A stretch of DNA of 64,000 nucleotides, from assembly GCA_041391505.1 (NCBI GenBank), contig JAWKNW010000023.1, positions 46,977 through 110,976 of the forward strand, read 5' to 3'. This stretch comes from Rhodothermales bacterium. GTDB lineage: Bacteria > Bacteroidota > Rhodothermia > Rhodothermales > JAHQVL01. This document shows, in pieces, positions 50,945 to 59,462 of the stretch (positions are counted from its first letter, which is position 1; the number at the start of each line of letters is the position of its first letter). The notes under the pieces are model-generated. The model worked only from the letters and a program-made list of their open reading frames with translations, was not told where the DNA came from and made no database searches. Made by a program: the position numbers and the translations under genes.

Positions 50945-52651
50945 TTACTTCATGAAGAGCATCTTCCGCGCCTGGCTGAAGTCGCCGGCTTCGAGGCGGT
51001 AGATGTAGACGCCCGAGGAAACCAGGTTGCCCAACGCGTCGCGGCCATCCCACTGGACGCTGTGCGCGCCGGCCTCGATCGCTTCGTCGTTGAGAATCAC
51101 AGCCACGCGCTGACCGAGCACGTTGTAGACGGTCAGATTCACGTTGATCGCTTTAGGCAGCGAGAAGACGATGTTGGTGGTCGGGTTGAACGGGTTCGGA
51201 TAGTTCTGATCCAGGGTGAACTGGGCCGGAATTTCTCCACCGAGATCCTCGACGGCCACGCTGCTCGGCGTGATCATCGGCGTCGGCGAACCCGGCACAT
51301 AGACGGCCACCGCATTCGCGATGGAGTCGCGCAGCGCGGCGATGTGCATGTCCCGGTTCGCATAGTACGAGTCCTTGGCATCCGGGAACCAGTTCAGGTC
51401 GCCCACCGGGAGTCCGTCCGTGCCGGCCGTCTGCAGGAAGGCATTCGAATAGTTCAGGTCGAAGCTCGGCGGCCAGGCCGTCAGCGAGGGAGCGCCCGTG
51501 TCCGGGTCGTAGCTGACCGGGCTGGGCAGACGCCAGTCGATCCAGTCGGCGAGGGGATCGAGCCAGAAGCCATTCGTGAAGCCAATGACCTCATCGAGGT
51601 TGTCGGGAGGTGACGCAAAGCCGGGATCGAATTCCGAGTAGTTGGTGCCGATGGTGTAGTTGTCATCGATCGTTACGATCGAGTCGACATCGGCATGCTC
51701 CCAGAGCAGGCCCGGGAAGAGCGTGTCCGAAGCCGTCTCGAACCAGTTCAGGAGCGCCGGCTCGCGGAAGAACAGGTTCTGGCCCAGATACAACGAGACC
51801 TTGTCGAGGCTGTCGGCCACGTCGGCGTAGTAGTTCCACGTCGTGAAATACGAGTCGTACGTGTTGTTGCCGATACGGCGACCGATGAAGTCGTAGTTGT
51901 AGAAGATGTTGTTGGCCTGAATCATCTCGTTCGCACGCTGTTCATGGCCGGCCTTCGTAAAGTTCAGATACGAGTTGTGCAGCTCGTGCACCGTCGCGTT
52001 GAAGAACGGACCGCTGTTCGTAAGCAAGCGGCCCGAGTTCACCACGGTGTTGTTCTCGATCGTCACATTTTCACCCGCCACGTTCATGCGGAGCGGGAAA
52101 CCGCCCCAGGGCGAGTTGCTCGTGCGGACGCCGTTGATAAACACGCAGTCGGTGATCGAAATGTCGATGTTTTTCGCCTGGTTGAGCATGGCGAAATCGG
52201 TCCAGTTCGCGAACGCTACGTTGTGGGCCTTGTACAGCGAGCCCCCCGTGTTTTCGACGAAGGTACCGGAGGTTTCATTGTTGCTGTTCAGGCCGCTGAT
52301 CATCAGATTCTCGAGCACGAGCGAGCCACCCTCCTGAATCTGAAAGAACTGCCGGGCTTCGCCCTGCTGACCCGGCGTGTTCAACAAGACAGGCGGCGTT
52401 TCGTCATTCCTGATCCAGCCGTTGTCCGGGCCGATGATGGTCAACGGAAAGGTCACATCCAGGCGACCGTCAAAGGCGTAAAACGTGCCGGCTTCGACCG
52501 TATACACACTATGCGCACGATCCCCGTTGGCCAGCGTGTCGCCAAGAATCTGCGTGTTTACGAACTGTTCCGGATCCAGCGCGACCGGGTCTTGCGCACT
52601 GGCAGCCGTAACCAGCATTGAGGTTAACAAGAGTAGTAGAAAGGTTCTCAT
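50945..52651 (-). CDS. Secreted right-handed-beta-helix-like protein with T9SS sorting domain
   Basis: 568 aa. Signal peptide (cleavage near ASAQ), then an Asn/Ser-rich beta-helical region with phrases typical of parallel beta-helix proteins (SLVLENLMISGLNSNNETSG, IDISITDCVFINGV, VTIENNTVVNSGRL, EMIQANNIFYNYDF). The last 85 residues are a type IX sorting domain (FTLDQNYPNPFNPTTNIVF, VYNVLGQRV, GVYIYRLEAG, ending MLFMK). It is probably cell-surface or secreted. The TonB receptor gene lies upstream on the same strand (stop at 52853, 202 bp away), but this gene has its own promoter at 52776-52807. The ATG at 52651 is preceded by GGGGG at a proper distance. Confidence 0.88.
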   Translation of the reverse strand: MRTFLLLLLTSMLVTAASAQDPVALDPEQFVNTQILGDTLANGDRAHSVYTVEAGTFYAFDGRLDVTFPLTIIGPDNGWIRNDETPPVLLNTPGQQGEARQFFQIQEGGSLVLENLMISGLNSNNETSGTFVENTGGSLYKAHNVAFANWTDFAMLNQAKNIDISITDCVFINGVRTSNSPWGGFPLRMNVAGENVTIENNTVVNSGRLLTNSGPFFNATVHELHNSYLNFTKAGHEQRANEMIQANNIFYNYDFIGRRIGNNTYDSYFTTWNYYADVADSLDKVSLYLGQNLFFREPALLNWFETASDTLFPGLLWEHADVDSIVTIDDNYTIGTNYSEFDPGFASPPDNLDEVIGFTNGFWLDPLADWIDWRLPSPVSYDPDTGAPSLTAWPPSFDLNYSNAFLQTAGTDGLPVGDLNWFPDAKDSYYANRDMHIAALRDSIANAVAVYVPGSPTPMITPSSVAVEDLGGEIPAQFTLDQNYPNPFNPTTNIVFSLPKAINVNLTVYNVLGQRVAVILNDEAIEAGAHSVQWDGRDALGNLVSSGVYIYRLEAGDFSQARKMLFMK

Positions 52652-52775
52652 AGAGATGGCCCCCTGTTTGGTGAACGAATGAACGGACAAGGTGCACCTG
52701 CATCTGGTTGCGACGCGAAGGCAGGTGCGAACATTCTGGCTCGTTGGCAACTCGCGTTGCAAAACGAGGTAAATT

Positions 52776-52807
52776 CAAATTTAACAATATATTAAATCAA
52801 AGACAAT
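52776..52807 (-). promoter_or_regulatory. Bacteroidetes-type promoter of the T9SS-sorted gene
   Basis: Reading the minus strand: TTG at 52806-52804, a 20-bp spacer, then TAAATTTG at 52783-52776, which fits the Bacteroidetes -33 / -7 consensus (TTG and TAnnTTTG). The surroundings are sharply AT-rich for this genome. It gives a leader of about 120 nt before the ATG at 52651. Confidence 0.75.
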
Positions 52808-52852
52808 CAGACCGCCCGGTCCTCGTGATGAACCGGTTCGGAAGCCCCGTGA

Positions 52853-55765
52853 TCAGAACTCATACCGGATCCCGATGTCGGCTGTCCGACCATAATAGTT
52901 CGCGGAGGACAATTTCCCGAGTACACTCACAAATTGTCGGTCCGAACTGTTGGTGATATTGTTCAGGTTGACATAGGCCTTGAAACCGCGCCAAGGGAGC
53001 CGCTGGTACAGGATCACATCCCATCGATACAGCGCATCGGTATAGGAGTCGAGTTCGGCGCGGATGCCGGGATTGCCCAGCACGTTGTCCTGATACAGGA
53101 AGGACACCCTGGCCGAGAACCCTTTGAAGTCGTAGCCCAGCGTGGCATTAAAAATATCGCTGGGCTGGTCGGGCATGCGGCCGGCGCGGGTCGTATCGAC
53201 GAGTTCCGTCCGCCCGAACGGCCCGGGGCTCAGGCGCACGAGCAACTGGAAGGGGTAGTCGGTATCCGACCGGATGTGGGTGTAGTTCACATTAAAAACC
53301 AGACCGCGCAGGATCGAGGGGCCATACCAGAAATTGGTCTGCCACTCCAACTCAAACCCTTCCACGGTCGTGGGCTCGTCAAGGTTGATCCAGGTGTCGA
53401 CTGTCGTCGTGACGTTGGTCGGCAGCTCGACGCGGTTGTTGATGCGTTCCGACTCTTTCGTCCGGAAGCTGAACGGGGTGATCAGGTTGTCCACCTCTTT
53501 CCGGAAGACGCCGGCGGTAAACAGCCCCACGTGATCTTCGTAGATCGACGCGTAAATGTCGTAGTTCTGCGACACGGCCGGCTTGAGCGCCGGATTGCCC
53601 AGCGACATAAACGGATTGCCGCTGAACGTATTGTAGTACACGAACGGCGAAAGCGCCCGGTAATCCGGATAGATGATGCTCTTCGTGCTGGCCAGACGCA
53701 CATCCAGCCAGTTCGTGGGCTTCACCCGAACCTGCATCTGGGGAAACCAGGTTTCGCTTTGACTTTTGGAATTGAGTTCCTCGTTCCGGAAGTCCTCGAA
53801 GTTCGGTCCGTATTTCTCGGTATAGAATGCCGAATAGTCCATGCGGTACTGCTCGTACCGAATGCCGGGCAGCAGCATGATATGCTTGCCCACATTCAAC
53901 TCCGTCATGGCATAAAACGCCGAGAACCCTCTGGTATAATCGTAATCCCGCTCAAAGGATTGCTGGTCCGCCAGGAAGTACGCCCCATTCTCTTTCGCGA
54001 GCCGCTCGAACTTCAGCATCTTGTCGATCGACGGCGTATAGAAAAACTTGTCGACGCCCTCCTGGCCGGTAAGGAAATTGCCGATGTCATAGTCCGGATC
54101 ACGAAACAGCGACGCGCGAATCCCGAGATTTTCATCGATACGCTCCAACCCCAGGTCGACCCACAACGACTCCCTCATCGCGGCGACGAACCGTTCTCCC
54201 TGAAACGTTCGGTCAGGCTGATTGAAGAACATGGTTTCATCGTTGTCGCGGCTGTTGAAGGTGTACTTGCCGCCGACCTTCAGATTGCCGGTGATGTTGT
54301 TCGTGATGTTGTAGGGGACGGTAAAATTTAATGCCGCGTCCTGGGCGGCTTCGCGGATGTCCCGTTCGACGGTGTTGATCCTGGAGATCCGCAAGATATC
54401 GCGTACGTCCACGCTATTCAGGAATTCGCTCGGTGTCGCCGTCTCGTCGGCGGTCGTGGTGAACGCCGCCTGATTCTGCTCGGCGACGATATCCATCTGC
54501 AGATCGCCCGGCCGGCTCTGGAGCGAGATCGAATTGGAGAGAGAGAAATCGACTGTTACCCAGGAGAAGTCGTATTCACCCTGCAGCGCGTTGCTGATGA
54601 CGGTATTGCTGAGAGATCTCGAAGCCGCCAGACCGTTGAACTGATTGCCGAGGAGCCCGAGGGAGTTCTGGATTTCTACCTGATCTTCTGAAAGGTTGCT
54701 GATGAAGTTATTCAGCTGCAGCGTCCCCTTTGGCAGTTCATAATCGAAGATGAGCCCGGCGCCACCCCGCTGACGATCGGTGATCCGGTCGCTGATGACG
54801 GTGCTTCGGAGATCGAGCTGCGCCAGCCCTTCCTCCAGCTGATTCTCTTCGTTTACGGCATAGCTGGCGCTCAGCACATCCGAATCCCGGTTGTAGTTGT
54901 CGAGGTACCCCGACAGCTGGACGCCCAGCTTGTTCTTCAGGAAACGGTTGCTGACGATGCCCGATCCCCTCCAGTTACCGTACGTTTCGCCGACGGAGCC
55001 GTAGCCCCCCTGCGCGGACAGCGTACTGTGAAACCCTTCACGCGCCTTGCCGATCTTCAGGTTCACGGTGCCTCCAACGGCATCGGCATCCATGTCGGCC
55101 GTCAGAGCTTTCGTGACCTCGATCCCGGACAATACGTTGGGCGCGATCATATTGAGGTCGACGCTCCGGTTGTCGCGGTCCGTGGACTGCATGCGGACGC
55201 CGTTTACCATCATCACGTTGTACTTGGGCGAGAGCCCGCGCACAGCCACCTGCTGCCCTTCTCCCCCGCTTCGCACGAGGGAAATGCCCGGCAGTCGCGC
55301 GACCGACTCGGCGGCGTTGACGTCGGGGATTTGCTGTATCCGCGCCGCAGAAACCACGTTTTTGATCGTGGTCGCCTGGATCTGCTGGTTGATGGCGGCA
55401 ATCTGTCCTTCCGCCTGAGCCGTCACGATCACTTCATCGCCTTCGAACGTCGCGAATTCCATCGCGATGTTGACCACCAGGTCCGTGCCGGCCACGGTGA
55501 TATCCATCTTCACCTCCTGGTACCCGATGTAGGACGCCGACAGCACATAGGACCCCGCGGATACCCGGGGAATCTGGTATTCGCCCTCTTCGTTCGTGGC
55601 GGCCCCGAGGGTCGTGCCCTCGATAAAGACACTGGCGCCAGGCAACGGTTCACCGGTTGACTTGTCCGTAACCACCCCACGGATGGCCGCATTGCCCTGC
55701 GCGAAGACGTTCGACGCACAGGACATCAACAGAATAAGCATAACCGTGAATCTGACACGATCCAT
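52853..55765 (-). CDS. TonB-dependent outer-membrane receptor
   Basis: 970 aa. Signal peptide (SNVFAQ), an N-terminal carboxypeptidase-regulatory-like domain (about 25-110: IRGVVTDKSTGEPLPGASVF, LSASYIGYQEVKM), a plug (about 130-240: IPDVNAAESVARLPGISLVR, VRGLSPKYNVMMVNGVRM, NVLSGIEVTKALTADMDADA), and a 22-strand barrel ending in RTADIGIRYEF. The plug text matches the TonB-Xanth-Caul-like subgroup rather than SusC. It imports an unknown large ligand with energy from TonB. The T9SS-sorted protein downstream may be functionally linked. Confidence 0.93.
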   Translation of the reverse strand: MDRVRFTVMLILLMSCASNVFAQGNAAIRGVVTDKSTGEPLPGASVFIEGTTLGAATNEEGEYQIPRVSAGSYVLSASYIGYQEVKMDITVAGTDLVVNIAMEFATFEGDEVIVTAQAEGQIAAINQQIQATTIKNVVSAARIQQIPDVNAAESVARLPGISLVRSGGEGQQVAVRGLSPKYNVMMVNGVRMQSTDRDNRSVDLNMIAPNVLSGIEVTKALTADMDADAVGGTVNLKIGKAREGFHSTLSAQGGYGSVGETYGNWRGSGIVSNRFLKNKLGVQLSGYLDNYNRDSDVLSASYAVNEENQLEEGLAQLDLRSTVISDRITDRQRGGAGLIFDYELPKGTLQLNNFISNLSEDQVEIQNSLGLLGNQFNGLAASRSLSNTVISNALQGEYDFSWVTVDFSLSNSISLQSRPGDLQMDIVAEQNQAAFTTTADETATPSEFLNSVDVRDILRISRINTVERDIREAAQDAALNFTVPYNITNNITGNLKVGGKYTFNSRDNDETMFFNQPDRTFQGERFVAAMRESLWVDLGLERIDENLGIRASLFRDPDYDIGNFLTGQEGVDKFFYTPSIDKMLKFERLAKENGAYFLADQQSFERDYDYTRGFSAFYAMTELNVGKHIMLLPGIRYEQYRMDYSAFYTEKYGPNFEDFRNEELNSKSQSETWFPQMQVRVKPTNWLDVRLASTKSIIYPDYRALSPFVYYNTFSGNPFMSLGNPALKPAVSQNYDIYASIYEDHVGLFTAGVFRKEVDNLITPFSFRTKESERINNRVELPTNVTTTVDTWINLDEPTTVEGFELEWQTNFWYGPSILRGLVFNVNYTHIRSDTDYPFQLLVRLSPGPFGRTELVDTTRAGRMPDQPSDIFNATLGYDFKGFSARVSFLYQDNVLGNPGIRAELDSYTDALYRWDVILYQRLPWRGFKAYVNLNNITNSSDRQFVSVLGKLSSANYYGRTADIGIRYEF

Positions 55766-56183
55766 ACAAACGGCCTCCGTAGCAGAATGAAGGGGTGTTC
55801 CGGGAATGAACGTCGATCGACTTCAATCCCAGCGATTAAACGTACATACTGATGACCTCTAAAAGCGAGAATCGCCGGCGATCCGGCGTGGCGGGTCCGT
55901 ACGATGCCGGCATCCCGGCGGCCATCGAGGCGCCTTGCTCGCACCGGCCGCCCACACCAGGAACCATCTCATGCCGCGCGCGACGCGGCGCGGCTGACCG
56001 GCAATCTTAGTGAACTATCAAGTTCCCTGTCAACCCGATCACGAAAGCTTCTCATCGACCGGGCGTGCCGGCCGCACGCCGGCGACCGCCCGAAAGCCGG
56101 CGCCACGCCGGTCAAACGCACGGCTCGATGCCGCCGGGCAACCCGGAAAATAACCGAAAAAAACCGCGATTCAATACCGCTTC
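55766..56183. other. Leader region of the TonB receptor gene
   Basis: 418 bp without a credible gene up to MITE copy 3. On the minus strand a weak -7-like TACGTTTA sits near 55838, about 70 bp upstream of the receptor start. The remainder is GC-rich and featureless. Confidence 0.4.
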
Positions 56184-56340
56184 GACGCCCCGGCAGGGCA
56201 ATCGTATTCTCTTCCAACGTGAGCATCTCCCGGTCTGGGAGTATGGGAGGTTTTGCGCTAAAAATGCCCCCATGCACCCAAACTCCCATACGCTTCTCCT
56301 TGCCCCCACGGCAAGAATGCGATTGCTCTGGACGCCCCGG
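56184..56340. mobile_element. MITE-like element, copy 3 (with target duplications)
   Basis: The element is 56194-56330 (137 bp). Terminal inverted repeats CAGGGCAATCGTATTCTC and (complement of right end) CAGAGCAATCGCATTCTT. It is flanked by perfect 10-bp direct repeats GACGCCCCGG (56184-56193 and 56331-56340). It sits 27 bp from the deoB stop codon, in the same orientation as copy 1. Confidence 0.85.
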
Positions 56341-56367
56341 GGATCAGCACCCAGAAGTGGATCGGGG

Positions 56368-57555
56368 TCACCGTTCCCCGAAGGGCGTGGCCTTCACGGG
56401 GAAGTCGACACCGAAGTAGGCGGCCACTGTGGCGGCATGGTCGGCGAAGGTGGCGCGCGTGCCCAGATCGGCGCCGGGCCGGCCATCGACGTACAGGAGC
56501 GGGACATACTCGCGGCTGTGATCGGTGCCGGGCGTGGTCGGATCGTTGCCGTGATCGGCTGTGATGACCAGGCGACCGCCGGGCGGCAGGGCAGCGAGGA
56601 TCTCGGGGAGCGACCGATCGAACGCTTCGAGGGCGCGCGCAAAGCCGTGGGGATCGTTGCGATGACCGTATTCCTGATCGAAATCCACCAGATTGACCCA
56701 GATAAACGCCGGCCTGGCCGACACTCCCCGGCGCCGCATCTGCCGGAGCGTCTCCGCGATCCCTTCGTCGTTCGACCGGGTCTTGTGCCCTTCCTCGAAA
56801 CCGACATGGCCGAACAGATCCGCCACCTTGCCGACCGACACGGTGGCCACGCCGGCTTCCGACAGCGCCGCCTGGAGGGGCTTCGATTCCGGAAGGCGCG
56901 CATAGTCCTTGCGAGCCGCCGAGATGCGCCGCCAGTTCCCCGCCTGCCCCTCGAACGGGCGCGCGATGACGCGCCCGACGCCGTACGGTCCGACGCACAA
57001 CGCATCCCGCGCGATCTGGCAGTACCGGTACAGCGTTTCCAGGGGGATGGTATCCACGTGGGCCGCCACCTGAAAGACGCTGTCCGCCGAGGTGTACACG
57101 ATCGGCCAGGAGGTTTCCTGATGTTCGGCCCCGAGGGCGTCGATGATCGCCGTGCCGGAATCGGCGCGGTTGCCCAGGACGCCCGGGCACCCGGTTCGTT
57201 CGATGAACGCGTGGATCAGGGTGTCCGGAAACCCGTCGGGAAAGGTAGGGAAGGGCTTGTCGAGCCGGATGCCGGCCAGCTCCCAGTGCCCGGTGGTGCT
57301 GTCCTTTCCGGCCGAGACCTCCGTCAGCCGGCCGTACTGCGCGCCGGGCGCCGGGTGGGCGGGGACGCCGTCGAGCGGGGCGATGCAGCCCAGGCCGAGC
57401 GCGGCGAGGTGCGGCAGCTTCGGATGCGCGGTGGCACACACGTGGCCAAGCGTATGGCTCCCCACGTCGCCGTAGCGCCCGGCATCCGGCTGTTCGCCGA
57501 TGCCGACGCCATCCAGTACGAGGGTCACGAACAGCCGGGGGTCGGGAGACGCCAT
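56368..57555 (-). CDS. deoB: Phosphopentomutase
   Basis: 395 aa. Alkaline-phosphatase-superfamily mutase: FVTLVLDGVGIGEQPDA at the N-terminus, the phosphothreonine region GKDSTTGHWE, NLVDFDQEYGHRND, and the metal cluster VITADHGNDPTTPGTDHSRE. It interconverts ribose/deoxyribose 1- and 5-phosphates in nucleoside salvage. The ATG at 57555 is 5 bp after the stop of the upstream GGDEF-like gene, so the two are probably one operon. A GTG eight codons upstream is less likely. Confidence 0.94.
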   Translation of the reverse strand: MASPDPRLFVTLVLDGVGIGEQPDAGRYGDVGSHTLGHVCATAHPKLPHLAALGLGCIAPLDGVPAHPAPGAQYGRLTEVSAGKDSTTGHWELAGIRLDKPFPTFPDGFPDTLIHAFIERTGCPGVLGNRADSGTAIIDALGAEHQETSWPIVYTSADSVFQVAAHVDTIPLETLYRYCQIARDALCVGPYGVGRVIARPFEGQAGNWRRISAARKDYARLPESKPLQAALSEAGVATVSVGKVADLFGHVGFEEGHKTRSNDEGIAETLRQMRRRGVSARPAFIWVNLVDFDQEYGHRNDPHGFARALEAFDRSLPEILAALPPGGRLVITADHGNDPTTPGTDHSREYVPLLYVDGRPGADLGTRATFADHAATVAAYFGVDFPVKATPFGER

Positions 57556-57560
57556 GCCGG

Positions 57561-58919
57561 CTACTCGATGATCGTGCACGCCCCGGTCTCGAAGGCCTCG
57601 CGCAGCGCTTCGGTGGCGTCGGCGCGAAAATCGTCGGGCGTTGCGTGCCGGTCCTTGAGCAGCGCGATGCCGATGCTCACGCCGCCGGCCAGATGCTCGG
57701 TGTCGGCCGCCAGGTCCTCTTGGAGCCTCAGGGCCCAGGCTTCGACTTCCGTCACGTCCTCGTCGTGGAAAACGCCGTACGTGAGTTCGCCGAACCGTTC
57801 GAGCCGGCCGGTCTGGGCGGCCTGTTGGAGGTTTTTCTTCAGCGCCCGTTCCGCGGCGCCGAGCGCCTTTACGCCCTGATCGGCGATGGCCTCGGCGCGG
57901 TTCAGGTAGATGAGGGCCAGCGAGAGCGAGCGGCCGTTTTCGCGAGCGCGTTCCATTTCTTCGGCGATGATCTCGCGCCGCGGCCGGATGCGGAGTTTAT
58001 CCTTCTGGGCGGCATCGCCGGGCAGCGGCGACGCCATGTACGTCCCGATCAACGTCGCGAACTGACCCAGCAGCAGGCGTTGCCACGGGTCGTCCAGGTC
58101 GCGCCAGGCGAGAGCATCGATGATGAGCAGGTAGGCATTCTCGTCATCCGGGACGCGTACGGGCACGATGGCGGCCTGCCGGACAGATACCGGCATCCGG
58201 TAATAGCCCAGTCCCTCCCAGGTCACCTCGTCGCTCCCGATGTCCTTGATGGATACGGGGGCCATCTGCAGGGCCTCGTCCAGTACACCTGGATGGATCA
58301 GGATGGAGCCGGCGGCGAGGGCCTGCGGACTCTCGCTGACGATCGCGACGAGTTCATAGCGGAAGTCCTCGTCGTGCCGCACGAGACATACGGTGTATCC
58401 GCCGGCCGACGACCGGATGGCCTGAAGCATCGGGATCAGATCGGGGCGGCCGCCGACGCGGGCTTCGGGGGAAGCTGCTGCTTTGTCGGAGCGAGGCGGC
58501 GCGGGAGCGGGGTCCTGCCGGCGGGCGCCGCGCGGCTCCGTCTCGACCACCTCGCTGGCCTCTTCGCTAGCCTCTTCTCTGGGCACTTCTATGGCCTCAT
58601 CGGGCTCCGGCAAGGGATCCAGGGGTGACGTCTCCTCGAGCAGATCCGCCACGTCGAGCGTGGCGTCCTCGGACGCGGATGCAGGCGAGCCGGACGGGTC
58701 GGGCGCCGGCGAGTCGGACCCGCGGCGCGCTTTCGGACGAATTTCGATGATGCCCAGCGCGCTCAACTCCTGCTGAGGGGAAACGGAAGGCTGGACAGGC
58801 CGGGGAGCCCGGAGGGCCGCAGTGCGCTCAAAACGCTTGTATAAGACCAGAGCGCCCAGACCAACGACCAGCAAAATCCCGAGCGCGACAGTGAGCACGA
58901 TAGCCAGGGTGCTGCTCAT
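57561..58919 (-). CDS. Membrane-anchored protein with degenerate GGDEF-like domain
   Basis: 452 aa. One TM helix (about 5-27), a Pro/Glu/Ser-rich linker (about 40-165), a GAF/PAS-like middle domain (about 170-310), and a C-terminal domain laid out like a diguanylate cyclase (EEMERARENGRSLSLALIYL, GAAERALKKNLQQAAQTGRL, VSIGIALL). The signature loop is RFGELTYGVF instead of R-GGDEF, so cyclase activity is unlikely. It may be a receptor or structural element of nucleotide signalling. It is the first gene of an operon with deoB. Its promoter is visible at 58991-59019. Confidence 0.78.
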   Translation of the reverse strand: MSSTLAIVLTVALGILLVVGLGALVLYKRFERTAALRAPRPVQPSVSPQQELSALGIIEIRPKARRGSDSPAPDPSGSPASASEDATLDVADLLEETSPLDPLPEPDEAIEVPREEASEEASEVVETEPRGARRQDPAPAPPRSDKAAASPEARVGGRPDLIPMLQAIRSSAGGYTVCLVRHDEDFRYELVAIVSESPQALAAGSILIHPGVLDEALQMAPVSIKDIGSDEVTWEGLGYYRMPVSVRQAAIVPVRVPDDENAYLLIIDALAWRDLDDPWQRLLLGQFATLIGTYMASPLPGDAAQKDKLRIRPRREIIAEEMERARENGRSLSLALIYLNRAEAIADQGVKALGAAERALKKNLQQAAQTGRLERFGELTYGVFHDEDVTEVEAWALRLQEDLAADTEHLAGGVSIGIALLKDRHATPDDFRADATEALREAFETGACTIIE

Positions 58920-58990
58920 GCAGAATTCAAAAAGAAGGGAAGTAAACCTTGGTAAGTCCACCTGAACCGGCAGACTCAAAGCCGGTCCGC

Positions 58991-59019
58991 AATCTACTAG
59001 GGGTAGCCGCCAAAGTCAA
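58991..59019 (-). promoter_or_regulatory. Sigma-70-like promoter of the GGDEF-like gene
   Basis: Minus strand: TTGACT (59019-59014), 17-bp spacer, TAGATT (58996-58991). About 70 bp upstream of the ATG at 58919. Confidence 0.65.
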
Positions 59020-59462
59020 CTGGACCGGGGGCCGGCCCGCAGCGCAAAAGCGCGCCCCTCGCGGGGCCGGCGTGCAGCATGTGGGATGCGTCCGACGAAA
59101 TCCGCCCGGAGAAGAACCGCGCGGGGCACGACGCCGCATGCGCCTCGCCGGCGTCTTTTTTCCGGACGGGCGAACCCGTGTCGCCGAAGCGGAGAGCCCG
59201 GCGCAGAAGCGCCCCGAATAGGTACATCCGGACACACAAAAAGCATACTTCGCGGATAACTTGCGGGTTTGGCGCAGGGTATACATCGCCGATACCTGGT
59301 AAGCAGACACCGGTCTTGCGGTACCCACGCGTACGTCGCGTACGGGTCCGACCTTCGAGATCAGCGTCCTGCGTCCCACCGATGCTCAACCGCAGCAAAA
59401 GGGGCCTGCCGGCGCATCCGCGCGGGCGAAAGGCCTGTAGTGAATATCCTTCAAGGAACACC
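59020..59462. other. Spacer between the GGDEF-like gene and the DUF11/T9SS gene
   Basis: About 440 bp without a credible gene. It holds an orphan plus-strand terminator-like hairpin (59130-59161), several GC-rich stems and, just before the start at 59463, an AAGGA ribosome-binding site (about 59453-59457). Confidence 0.45.
59130..59161 (+). terminator. Orphan terminator-like hairpin
   Basis: Stem GACGCCG / CGGCGTC (59130-59136 with 59149-59155) followed by TTTTTT. No plus-strand gene ends upstream, so it may end a short RNA or attenuate a leader. Confidence 0.4.
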
